Of a DNA stretch of 64,000 bases, positions 44,180-52,087 are shown piece after piece (the stretch's first letter is position 1; each line of letters starts with the position of its first letter). The stretch is from Pseudomonadota bacterium (GTDB lineage: Bacteria > Pseudomonadota > Alphaproteobacteria > Acetobacterales > Acetobacteraceae). A model generated the notes under the pieces. It worked only from the letters and a program-made list of their open reading frames with translations, did not search any database and was not told the origin of the DNA. Location of the stretch: positions 124,001-188,000 of the forward strand of contig JAKBAD010000001.1 of the NCBI GenBank assembly GCA_021809435.1, given 5' to 3'. The position numbers and the translations under genes were made by a program.

Positions 44180-45155
44180 CGCCAAACATCCCCTCAAAAA
44201 TCCCCTCGCCCGCCTCCAGGCAGGCCATCGCCCCGGCGCGGTAGCGCAGCAGATACGCGGCATTCTCAGGCGCCCGCGCCGCCCGCCACGATGAGATGAC
44301 CACCGTCATCGCCATGCGCGTCCGTATCAGCCCCGCCAGCACCGCCCGCTCCCCGGCCGAAAGCGGTGCCACCGCCCCATAAGCCGCCAGCCAGGCCGGA
44401 ATCGTGGCGCGCAGCTCTGGGGTCTGCATCTGGTAAGAGAGACCAACCGCCAGATCGCACATGCGCGGCGCCACCGTCAGGTCGCCAAAATCGATAATCC
44501 CGGTAATGCGCGCCGGATCCGCCGGATCGACAAACACATTATGCGGGTTGCAGTCATTATGAATAACCTGGCGCGGCAGGGTGCCAAGCCTGGGCATCAC
44601 CCGGGCCTCGAATTCATCCAGCACCGCCCCGGCCAGCCGCGCGGGGCCCGGCTCAATCCCGGCCAGCATCGGGCGGATTTGCAGTGCCCGCGCGACATCC
44701 CATAATTGCGCGGGCGGGGCAGGGGGCGGCGGCAAATCTTCCAGCGCCAGGCACATCCGCGCCATCATGGCGCCCATCGCCGCCGCTTGCGCGGCCCCGT
44801 CCCGGTGGTGGCTCAGCAGCGCGCCATCCAGCCAGCTCAACACATAAGTCTCGCGCTCTCCGCCATCCTCATAGCCCAGCCGCGCATGCGCCAGCACACG
44901 GGGCACCGGCAGGGCTGGCGCCCGCGCGGCCAAATGCCGCAGCGCGCCGAGCTGAAACTCCACCACCCAGGGCGCTTCCTCGGCATGGCAGATTTTCAGC
45001 ACAAACGCCCGGCCCCCGCTCACCAGCCGCCAGGTCAGGTCGCGTTCCGAGGCCAGCAGCTCAACCGCGCCATCCAGCCCAAGCCTTGCGGCGGCGTCTT
45101 TCGCCATCTGGGGCGTGAGGGTCATTTCCCGGGTCATGAAAATATGATGCATCAT
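44172..45155 (-). CDS. Aminoglycoside-phosphotransferase-fold kinase (hydroxylysine-kinase-like)
   Basis: A 327-residue small-molecule kinase of the APH/homoserine-kinase fold. The N-lobe has RAFVLKICHAEE with the ATP lysine. The catalytic loop is VIHNDCNPHNVFVDP, and the metal motif is IIDFGDLTVAP. Its position immediately before an AGXT2L-type phospho-lyase mirrors hydroxylysine kinase/phosphohydroxylysine lyase, so it probably phosphorylates an amino-alcohol. AGGCGGA precedes the ATG at 45155. The start codon lies inside a 14-bp palindrome. Confidence 0.8.
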   Translation of the reverse strand: MMHHIFMTREMTLTPQMAKDAAARLGLDGAVELLASERDLTWRLVSGGRAFVLKICHAEEAPWVVEFQLGALRHLAARAPALPVPRVLAHARLGYEDGGERETYVLSWLDGALLSHHRDGAAQAAAMGAMMARMCLALEDLPPPPAPPAQLWDVARALQIRPMLAGIEPGPARLAGAVLDEFEARVMPRLGTLPRQVIHNDCNPHNVFVDPADPARITGIIDFGDLTVAPRMCDLAVGLSYQMQTPELRATIPAWLAAYGAVAPLSAGERAVLAGLIRTRMAMTVVISSWRAARAPENAAYLLRYRAGAMACLEAGEGIFEGMFGDE

Positions 45156-45156
45156 A
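45143..45156. promoter_or_regulatory. Perfect palindrome over the kinase start codon
   Basis: TATGATGCATCATA is perfectly self-complementary and covers the first four codons of the operon-leading kinase. It is a candidate operator for the GntR regulator in the same operon. Confidence 0.45.
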
Positions 45157-45286
45157 ATTGTCCGCCTGCCAAGCCCGCACGCCGCCCTGGTTACCAGCCC
45201 TCCGCGCCAGGCGGTTTAAAACGTGGCATGAATTCACTATGTTGCCCGGACCGATTCCGCCGTCATTGTTTTCAGGGGGGTATAGT

Positions 45287-46288
45287 TTGACCCGATCAGT
45301 CGAAATTTTGCTCGCTCTGGCGCTGGCCGCGCCTGTGCTTGGCGCGGCGCCGGCCCACGCGCAAAGCTTCAACAGCGCCGCCGGCATCTGGACCCTCCAG
45401 GACGAAAACGCCTCAATCAGCCTCACCGGCCGCACCGACCGCTATTACGTCAACGGCCTGCATGTCGGCTGGACATCCCCCGCCGGCGACGTTCCCGCCT
45501 GGCTGTCGGGCTTTGGCCACGCCCTGCTCGGCCCGGGCGACGAGCGTGTCAGCCTCGGCTTGCTCCAGCAGCTCTACACCCCGGCCGACACGCTGCGCAT
45601 CAACCCCAACCCGTACGATGAACCCTATGCCGGCTATCTGGTCGCCCAGTTCGGCCTCATCGCCGACACCGCCACCACCCGCACCATGGCCACGCTCGAT
45701 GCCGGGGTGATCGGCAAGGATGCCGGCGGCGAGATCGTGCAGAACGACTTTCACAGCCTCATCGGCCAGGGCGCCACCCATGGCTGGGCCTACCAGCTCC
45801 CCACCGAACCAGCGGTCGATCTCTATGCCGCGCGCATCTGGCGGGCGCCGCTCGGGCATCTGGCCGGGCTCGAAACCGACGCGCTGCCCCAGCTTTCGGG
45901 CATGGTGGGGCTGACACAAGACTACCTCCAGCCCGGCCTGGCCCTGCGCATCGGCCAGGGGCTGAACGAGGATTTCGGCGCCCCCCTGCTCCAACCCTCC
46001 AGCGGCGGTGGCGATGCCTTCACCACCGCCGGCCCCACCGCCTGGTATATTTATGCCGGCGCCTATGGCCGCGCGGTTGGGCATGATGAAACCCTGCAAG
46101 GCGCGGATTTCCACACCAGCCGCCATGTCGATGCCTATCCCGTGGTTGGCAGCTTCGCCCTGGGCGCGGCCGTCATCTGGCGCGGCTTTCGCTTCTCCTA
46201 CACCGAAATCTTCCAAACCCGCCGCTTCTACGGTCAGCCTGGCCAGTTCCACGAGTTCGGTTCCTTCGCCGTATCGGGCCAATTCTGA
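45287..46288 (+). CDS. LpxR-like outer-membrane protein (DUF2219)
   Basis: A 333-residue exported beta-barrel-type protein related to lipid A 3'-O-deacylase LpxR. Family motifs are visible: GRTDRYYVNGLHVGW near the N-terminus and NPNPYDEPYAGYL, plus GQGATHGW. It ends in aromatic FAVSGQF, typical of outer-membrane barrels. The preferred start is TTG 45287 behind AGGGGGG, giving a clean signal peptide (ILLALALAAPVLGAAPAHA). An ATG at 45239 is an alternative. Deacylase activity is inferred. It may remodel lipid A in the same membrane that carries hopanoids. Confidence 0.82.
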   Translation: MTRSVEILLALALAAPVLGAAPAHAQSFNSAAGIWTLQDENASISLTGRTDRYYVNGLHVGWTSPAGDVPAWLSGFGHALLGPGDERVSLGLLQQLYTPADTLRINPNPYDEPYAGYLVAQFGLIADTATTRTMATLDAGVIGKDAGGEIVQNDFHSLIGQGATHGWAYQLPTEPAVDLYAARIWRAPLGHLAGLETDALPQLSGMVGLTQDYLQPGLALRIGQGLNEDFGAPLLQPSSGGGDAFTTAGPTAWYIYAGAYGRAVGHDETLQGADFHTSRHVDAYPVVGSFALGAAVIWRGFRFSYTEIFQTRRFYGQPGQFHEFGSFAVSGQF

Positions 46289-46559
46289 GCGGAGGGCGCT
46301 GTCGTTTTGATCGTGTTAACGTTGAAAACATAACAATTTTGTAATGATTACGGCAAAACTGTCCTGAAACAGAGCGGGATGGCAAAACCACGCGGGGTAA
46401 ACCAGAATAAATTCGCGCTCATGTTGCGGGCGCGCGCGAGAGCAGATATTTAGCCCTCCAGGCATGGCGCGCCACGCCGCTGCCATAAACTTAAACTTTA
46501 AACGCTATTGAGTAACCAGATTTCGCCCCGGGGGGGGCGACAAAAACAAGGAATCCGCC
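46289..46559. promoter_or_regulatory. Intergenic region upstream of hfq
   Basis: About 270 bp without a gene. The segment 46309-46350 is strikingly AT-rich and contains TTGATC-N17-ATAACA, a moderate sigma-70-like pair. A 7-bp hairpin with loop GGGG (TCGCCCC/GGGGCGA, 46532-46550 approximately) lies just before the hfq ribosome site and may affect hfq translation. Confidence 0.4.
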
Positions 46560-46901
46560 GTGGCCAACGAAAAATCCCAAAATGTACAGGATGTGTTCCT
46601 GAATCACGTTCGCAAGAGCAAGACGCCGGTGACGGTGTTCCTGGTCAATGGCGTGAAGCTTCAGGGTGTCATCACCTGGTTCGACAATTTCTCGGTCCTG
46701 CTGCGCCGTGATGGTCACACGCAGCTCGTCTACAAGCACGCCATCAGCACCGTCATGCCCGGCGCGCCCATCATGCTCTTCGATGCCGCCCGCGCCGAAG
46801 GCACCGCCCCGGCACCGGCCGAAGGCGCCGCCGCCACCGGCTCCACGCTCAAGCTCAGCCGCCCCGCCGCCGAGCCGCAATACGACCCCGAGCAGGACTG
46901 A
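46560..46901 (+). CDS. hfq: RNA chaperone Hfq
   Basis: Hfq forms hexamers that pair small RNAs with mRNAs. The 113-residue protein has the Sm1 segment [20 protein letters not shown], then [19 protein letters not shown] and the Sm2 motif LVYKHAIST. The C-terminal tail is Ala/Pro-rich and longer than the core. The start is GTG 46560 behind AAGGA. It is followed after 12 bp by hflX, the usual hfq-hflX pair. Confidence 0.96.
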   Translation: MANEKSQNVQDVFLNHVRKSKTPVTVFLVNGVKLQGVITWFDNFSVLLRRDGHTQLVYKHAISTVMPGAPIMLFDAARAEGTAPAPAEGAAATGSTLKLSRPAAEPQYDPEQD

Positions 46902-46913
46902 CCCGGCGGCCCG

Positions 46914-48194
46914 ATGAAAGACACCGCGCCGCCGCCACAGCGGGCGGCGATTCTGCTCCCCTGGGACAAACAGGCGGCCCATGAGGCCGGACGGATCCGC
47001 ACGCCCGAGGCCCGGCTGGCCGAGGCGGTGGGTCTGGCCGCCTCCATCGGGCTGATCATCGTGCATGAGCAGGTTTTTTTCCTGCGCAGCGTCACCCCCG
47101 CCACCCTGCTCGGCAAGGGCCAGGTTGAAATCGCGGCGGCGTCCCTGCGCGCCTTCGCGGTCGATGTGGTGGTGGTCGATGCCACCCTGAGCCCCGTGCA
47201 GCAGCGCAACCTCGAGAAAGCCTGGGGCGCCAAGGTCATCGACCGCACGGGTCTGATCCTCGATATTTTCGGCGCCCGTGCCCGCACGCGTGAAGGCGCG
47301 TTGCAGGTCGAACTCGCGCATCTCGACTATCAGCGCTCGCGGCTGGTCCGCTCCTGGACCCATCTTGAGCGCCAGCGCGGCGGCTTCGGCTTTCTCGGCG
47401 GCCCCGGCGAAACCCAGATCGAGGCCGACCGCCGCCTGATCGGCGAGCGCATCGTCAAGCTCAAAACCGAGCTTGACGAGGTCCGCCGCACGCGCGGCCT
47501 GCACCGTGGCGCGCGCAAAAAAGTGCCTTATCCCATCGTGGCGCTGGTCGGCTACACCAATGCCGGCAAATCCACCCTGTTCAACGCCCTCACCGGCGCC
47601 ACGGTCTATGCGCAAGACCAGCTCTTCGCCACGCTCGACCCCACCATGCGCGGCCTCACCTTGCCTTCGGGCCGCCAGATCATCCTCTCCGACACGGTCG
47701 GCTTCATCTCCGACCTGCCGACCGAGCTGGTCGCCGCCTTCCGCGCCACCCTCGAGGAGGTGGCCGAAGCCGATCTGCTCTTGCATGTCCGCGACATTTC
47801 CCACCCCGACACAGAAGCCCAGGCGCGTGACGTGCGCGCCGTGCTGGCCCGCCTGGCGCGCGATGGCGCACTCGATGAAACCTGGCCGGACCGCACGCTC
47901 GAGGTGCTGAACAAAGCCGACCTGCTGGGCGGCGTGGCCGAGGTTGTGCAAGGCGAAGGCGTCGCCGTCTCCGCCCTCTCGGGCGAGGGGCTGCCCCGCC
48001 TACTCGCCATCATCGATCAGCGTCTCTCCGCCCATATGGAGCAGGTCGAGGTCGAAATCCCCGTCACCGACGGCGCCCGCATCGCCTGGGCCTACCGCCA
48101 TGGCGAGGTGCTGGCGCGCGACGACAACGAAGCCCGCGTCAAGCTCACCGTGCGCTTCTCGGCGGCCGATAAGGCGAGGTTCGAAGCCCTATGA
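46914..48194 (+). CDS. hflX: GTPase HflX
   Basis: HflX is a ribosome-associated GTPase that splits stalled or heat-stressed ribosomes. The 426-residue protein has the N-terminal HflX domain ([13 protein letters not shown]), the linker [19 protein letters not shown] and the GTPase motifs G1 GYTNAGKST (213-221), G3 DTVGF and G4 NKAD. The C-terminal extension is family-like. It overlaps the next gene by 4 bp (ATGA). Confidence 0.95.
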   Translation: MKDTAPPPQRAAILLPWDKQAAHEAGRIRTPEARLAEAVGLAASIGLIIVHEQVFFLRSVTPATLLGKGQVEIAAASLRAFAVDVVVVDATLSPVQQRNLEKAWGAKVIDRTGLILDIFGARARTREGALQVELAHLDYQRSRLVRSWTHLERQRGGFGFLGGPGETQIEADRRLIGERIVKLKTELDEVRRTRGLHRGARKKVPYPIVALVGYTNAGKSTLFNALTGATVYAQDQLFATLDPTMRGLTLPSGRQIILSDTVGFISDLPTELVAAFRATLEEVAEADLLLHVRDISHPDTEAQARDVRAVLARLARDGALDETWPDRTLEVLNKADLLGGVAEVVQGEGVAVSALSGEGLPRLLAIIDQRLSAHMEQVEVEIPVTDGARIAWAYRHGEVLARDDNEARVKLTVRFSAADKARFEAL

Positions 48195-49009
48195 CCCCCA
48201 CCGAGGTCACCAACGTCATCGCCCTGCTGCGCCATGTCGCGCGGGCTGAGGTCATGCCCCGCTTCAAGAATCTCAGCCAGGACGATGTACGCGCCAAATC
48301 CGGCCCGCTCGACCCCGTCACGGTCGCCGACGAAGCCGCCGAACGCGCGCTCACCCAAGGGCTCATCCGGCTCTTCCCGGGCGATGAGGTGATCGGCGAG
48401 GAAGCCGTCTCGCGCGGCGAGGCCTCGGTCGAGCGCCTGCGCGCGCCCGGCCGCGTCTGGGTGCTCGACCCCATCGACGGCACCGCCAATTTCGCCGCCG
48501 AGCTGCCGCTCTTTGGCATCATGGCCGCCCTGGTCGAAGCCGACGAGGTCCAGGCCGGCTTCATCTTCGACCCCGTGAGCGATGATTGCGCCTACGCGCT
48601 CAAAGGGCAGGGGGCCTATCTGCGCGCGCATGACGGCACCGCGCGCCGCCTGCATGTCAGCGCCCCCGTGCCGGTCGAACAAATGGTCGGCTCAATGTCC
48701 TGGCGCTACATGCAAGAGCCCATGCGCTCCCATGTGCTCCACCGCCTCGACCGCCTTGCCGCCGTCACCGATTATCGCTGCGCCGCCCACCAATATCGCA
48801 TGCTCTCGGCCGGTCATGTGCATGTTCAAATGTTCCGCAAGCTCCTGCCCTGGGACCACGCGGCCGGCGTGCTGCTCCACGCCGAGGCCGGCGGCCACAG
48901 CGCCCGCTTCGATGGCACACCCTACCGCCCGTCCGATACCCAAGGCGGCCTGCTCCTCGCGCCCGACAGGCTGAGCTGGCAGGCCCTCTACAACGCCCTG
49001 TTCAACTGA
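48191..49009 (+). CDS. Inositol-monophosphatase family phosphatase
   Basis: A 272-residue Mg-dependent phosphatase. Metal-binding motifs are GEEAVS, DPIDGTANF and the C-terminal PWDHAAG. The segment FAAELPLFGIMAALVE matches the group that includes bacterial HisN-type histidinol phosphatases and general inositol monophosphatases. The substrate cannot be fixed, since no his genes are nearby. It is the third gene of hfq-hflX-IMPase, overlapping hflX by 4 bp. Confidence 0.88.
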   Translation: MTPTEVTNVIALLRHVARAEVMPRFKNLSQDDVRAKSGPLDPVTVADEAAERALTQGLIRLFPGDEVIGEEAVSRGEASVERLRAPGRVWVLDPIDGTANFAAELPLFGIMAALVEADEVQAGFIFDPVSDDCAYALKGQGAYLRAHDGTARRLHVSAPVPVEQMVGSMSWRYMQEPMRSHVLHRLDRLAAVTDYRCAAHQYRMLSAGHVHVQMFRKLLPWDHAAGVLLHAEAGGHSARFDGTPYRPSDTQGGLLLAPDRLSWQALYNALFN

Positions 49010-49056
49010 CGGCGGCGTTTGTTTGCGCCCTGAATAATAATGAAAAAGTTTTTTGG

Positions 49057-49080
49057 GCCGGCCTTTTTTACAAAAAAGGG
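49057..49080. terminator. Hairpin after the phosphatase gene (loose member of the intergenic repeat family)
   Basis: CCTTTTTT/AAAAAAGG with a tiny loop, preceded by AAAAAGTTTTTTGGG. The AAGTTTTTTGG flank resembles those at 33130 and 35460. It lies between convergent genes. Confidence 0.55.
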
Positions 49081-49140
49081 CGGGATCGTCTCGCGAGGTC
49101 TAAAATAACCACGCCCGCGCGCCCCCAAAACTCTCCCCCC

Positions 49141-50028
49141 TCAGCTCTCGCCCGCCTCGTCGATAATCAGCGCCCTCAGCGCCCCATTTTTACGTATGGC
49201 CCTGAACTGCCCATGCACATGGTCGAGCACCGCCATGCTCATGCCGTCTCCAGGTACCCGGGCCAGAAACACCAGCGCCTTCCAGGCCTGTTCCAGCAGC
49301 CGCGCCACAGGCGCCGCCCCTGGCATGGGCGCGCCGGGCCAGGCATTGTGGTGGCGCGCCGTCTGGTCCAAAAACGCTTCAATCTCCGCCTTTGCCGCCG
49401 CCACATCGCGCGGCGGGTTTAGCCCCGTCTCGCGCACGGCCCGCCGCACCAGCCCCTGCCAGTCATCGAGCAACTCATCATAGCTCAGCAGCGCGCGCGG
49501 CGCGTTTCGGGTCGCGCGCTCGGCCTCCAGCATATGGTGCAGGGTCAGCGCCGCGGCGCCGGTCGCGGGCAGGCCATTGCGCCGCACCAGCGAATCCGTC
49601 ACCTCCGCCGGATGGCGCAACATCAGCAGCACGGGCGCCGTCATCTCCAGGCGCGCGAACACCCGCGCCCAGAGCGGAAACAGCACGCACATGCGCGGGT
49701 CCTTCAGCACCGGGGGGCGGTCTGGGTCAAACGCCGCCTCGAGCACGCCGGCCAGCTTGGCCACAATCGCCTCGGGCATATGCGCCCCCACCCGCTCTGG
49801 ATCGAAATTGAAACAATCATTCCAAAACGCCCCCAGCGTTTGCAGCACATCGTAATTAGCCTTCACCACGGGGGCGGATTCGTAAAACCCGCCGGGATTA
49901 TCCTCCGAGGCATCCAGCGCCAGCCGCGGGGCGCCAAATCCCAGCCGGGCAAACGTGCCGGCCAAGGCCGAGGTGCCGCTGCGGTGCATGCCCAAAACCA
50001 CCAGCGCCATGCGTGACCCATTCATCAT
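49141..50028 (-). CDS. Sulfotransferase family protein
   Basis: A 295-residue protein with the PAPS-type P-loop at the N-terminus (VVLGMHRSGTSALAGTFARL) and the 3'-phosphate-binding segment LLMLRHPAEVTDSLVRRN. The middle has KDPRMCVLFPLW and the end has a helical FRAIRKNGAL region. It belongs to the bacterial sulfotransferase_3-like group often tied to glycan or lipid modification. Start is ATG 50028 or 50025; neither has a strong ribosome site. It faces the aspartoacylase-like gene 67 bp upstream on the same strand. Confidence 0.78.
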   Translation of the reverse strand: MMNGSRMALVVLGMHRSGTSALAGTFARLGFGAPRLALDASEDNPGGFYESAPVVKANYDVLQTLGAFWNDCFNFDPERVGAHMPEAIVAKLAGVLEAAFDPDRPPVLKDPRMCVLFPLWARVFARLEMTAPVLLMLRHPAEVTDSLVRRNGLPATGAAALTLHHMLEAERATRNAPRALLSYDELLDDWQGLVRRAVRETGLNPPRDVAAAKAEIEAFLDQTARHHNAWPGAPMPGAAPVARLLEQAWKALVFLARVPGDGMSMAVLDHVHGQFRAIRKNGALRALIIDEAGES

Positions 50029-50095
50029 GACGCCATGATGCCGCCCCGCGCCGGCGGGGGCAATCTGACCACTCACCAAGTCATGTCATCTCACG

Positions 50096-51061
50096 CTAGT
50101 GTCCCGCCAGCCTCGCCAGGCGCACGGCCGTGTGGCCATGCGCCACTTTCAGGCTGGGCAGCACCAGCATCAAATTATCTTCCGGCGTCCGCACGGGGGT
50201 GTCGCCATCATGGGCAATCACCGTGCCGGCTTCGGCAATCACCGTGCCGCTGGCAAAGGGCCGCGCGAATCGAAACCGGCTGGTGCGCGCGGTCACGGTT
50301 TGCACCACTTCGGCAAAGCGCGGCGGGGGTGGGGCAGGGCGGGCGAGCATCCCCGCGGCGGCCAGCGTGGCGGCAATGGTGGCGCGGGCCTGGGCCACGG
50401 CATCGGGGTGCCAGTGCAGCCCGGTTTCGGCCAGCAGCGCCGCCGCGTTCTGCCCGCCGCCTTCGGTAAAGCGGCCATAATCAATCAGCCTTTTGCCGCC
50501 CACATGCCCGGCATCTGCCACCAGCGTGGCGGGCGTGCCCACCTGTCGGCCCAGCGCCGCGCCGCGCGGCCCGGCGCCGCACAGCAGCAGCGGCGCGCCG
50601 GGCCACAGCATGGTGTGCAAATCAAGCAAAATATCCGCCCCATCGATCAACGGGCGCATCGCGCGCGCGCGGTCCAGCTCCACCGAGCGGCGCACGCCAA
50701 ACAGCGCGAAATCGTCCCACACCCGGTTCAGATCTTCCTCCACATGGCGGCTGGCCAACGGGTTTTCGGGATCAAACCGGTCAAATGCCGCCAGATTGGC
50801 AAAGCCCAGCGTCAGCCGCCCCACCGGCGGGGTAAAGCCGGCCTCCAGCCATTCGCAAAGCGCGATGGCCCCGGCGAACTCATTGCCATGCACCAGCGCG
50901 GTCATCACCACATGCGGCCCCGCGCGGGGCGCGGCGCGGCTGGTAAAGCCCTCGATGCCGGTATTGCCCTGCCGCCAGCGGCCCAGCGCGGGCGGGCTTA
51001 TATGCACGCCAAGGTCGGGCAGGCTGTCGGGGGCATCGTCGGGCGGGGGGCTCGGCGTCAT
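50096..51061 (-). CDS. Succinylglutamate desuccinylase/aspartoacylase family zinc hydrolase
   Basis: A 321-residue M14-like zinc amidohydrolase. The first zinc motif is VHGNEFAG, the second LDLHTMLW with its histidine, and NLAAFDRFDPENP with RHVEEDLNRVW gives the family's Arg/Asn substrate pocket. The C-terminal beta domain follows from about residue 235. The family removes acyl groups from N-acyl amino acids; the precise substrate is not visible. I use ATG 51061 rather than GTG 51070. It is divergent from the ELM1-like gene. Confidence 0.82.
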   Translation of the reverse strand: MTPSPPPDDAPDSLPDLGVHISPPALGRWRQGNTGIEGFTSRAAPRAGPHVVMTALVHGNEFAGAIALCEWLEAGFTPPVGRLTLGFANLAAFDRFDPENPLASRHVEEDLNRVWDDFALFGVRRSVELDRARAMRPLIDGADILLDLHTMLWPGAPLLLCGAGPRGAALGRQVGTPATLVADAGHVGGKRLIDYGRFTEGGGQNAAALLAETGLHWHPDAVAQARATIAATLAAAGMLARPAPPPPRFAEVVQTVTARTSRFRFARPFASGTVIAEAGTVIAHDGDTPVRTPEDNLMLVLPSLKVAHGHTAVRLARLAGH

Positions 51062-51137
51062 GGGCCGCACTGTAGCCGTGTTACGCTGGCGCGCAATGTG
51101 GGTTGACGCGCGCGCCCGGGCCGGTCAAAGCCAGCGC

Positions 51138-52064
51138 ATGGTGGATGTGAGAATTTTTTGCACTGACCTGGCCGGCCTGCGCAGCCAGGCCCTGGGCCTG
51201 GCCGAGGCCGCGGGCCTCGCGCATGAGCTGAGCACGCTGCGCTTCCGCAAGCCCTGGGCCAGCATACCCACCAATTTCTGGCTGCTGCCCAAACTCGCCG
51301 TCGGCGCCGAGGCCTTTCGCGCCCCCCTGCCGCCGGTGGTCATGGGCGTGGGCGGGGCGGGCGCGCGCGTGGCGGCGGCACTGCGCGGCATCAACACCGC
51401 GGCGGTGGCCGTGCAGCACCCGCGCATGCGCCTCTCGCGCTTCGATGCCATCCTCGCCGCCCGTCATGACGGCATCAGCGGCGCCAACGTCATCATCACC
51501 CGCACGGCGCTTCACCGCGTCACCGCCGCGCGCCTGGCCGCCGAGCGCGCCATCTGGGCGCCGCGCTTCGCCCATCTCAGGCGTCCGCTGGTCGCCGTGC
51601 TGCTGGGCGGCTCCAATGGCCGCTACCGGTTCGAGGCCCCCGAGGCCGCCGCCCTGGCGGCCAATCTGGCCCGCATCGCGCCGGGCTGCGGGCTGGTCAT
51701 CACGCCCTCGCGCCGCACCGGCCCCGAGGTCGTCGCCCATCTGCGCGCCGTGCTCGAGCCGCTGGGCGCCTGGATCTGGAATTTTGAGGGCGAGAATCCC
51801 TATTTCGGCATGCTCGCCTGCGCCGACGCCATCATCGCCACCGCCGACTCGGTCTCCATGGTCTCCGAGGCCGTGGCCACCCATGCGCCGGTTTATCTCG
51901 TGCGCCTGCCCGGCAAGTCCACCCGCATCGGCGCCTTCATGGATGAGCTGGCGCGCGACGGCCGGGTGCGGAATTTCGAGGGCCAGCTCGATCTCTGGCC
52001 CGTCCAGCCGCTCGATGACACGGCCGAGGCCGGCGCCGAGCTACGCCGCCGGCTGGGGCTGTAA
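51138..52064 (+). CDS. ELM1-like protein (DUF1022)
   Basis: A 308-residue protein matching the bacterial branch of the ELM1/DUF1022 family, named after a plant mitochondrial fission factor but related in fold to GT-B glycosyltransferases. Landmarks are DLAGLRSQALGLAEA, VAVQHPRMRLSRFDAI, VAVLLGGSNGRYRF, the SRRTGPEV region and IATADSVSMVSEAVAT, all typical of the family. Start choice is uncertain: ATG 51138 fits the family N-terminus, while ATG 51096 adds 14 residues. The bacterial function is unknown. Confidence 0.78.
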   Translation: MVDVRIFCTDLAGLRSQALGLAEAAGLAHELSTLRFRKPWASIPTNFWLLPKLAVGAEAFRAPLPPVVMGVGGAGARVAAALRGINTAAVAVQHPRMRLSRFDAILAARHDGISGANVIITRTALHRVTAARLAAERAIWAPRFAHLRRPLVAVLLGGSNGRYRFEAPEAAALAANLARIAPGCGLVITPSRRTGPEVVAHLRAVLEPLGAWIWNFEGENPYFGMLACADAIIATADSVSMVSEAVATHAPVYLVRLPGKSTRIGAFMDELARDGRVRNFEGQLDLWPVQPLDDTAEAGAELRRRLGL

Positions 52065-52087
52065 ACAAAGTTTTTGGGGGGCGCGCG

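Noticed and set aside
45158-45286. Upstream extension of the LpxR-like protein to 45158
   Set aside because: The extra 43 residues would bury the signal peptide; the TTG at 45287 has an AGGGGGG ribosome site and gives a normal export signal.
50493-51137. A longer frame for the ELM1-like gene reaching back to 50493
   Set aside because: It runs antisense through the aspartoacylase-like gene and adds sequence with no family character.
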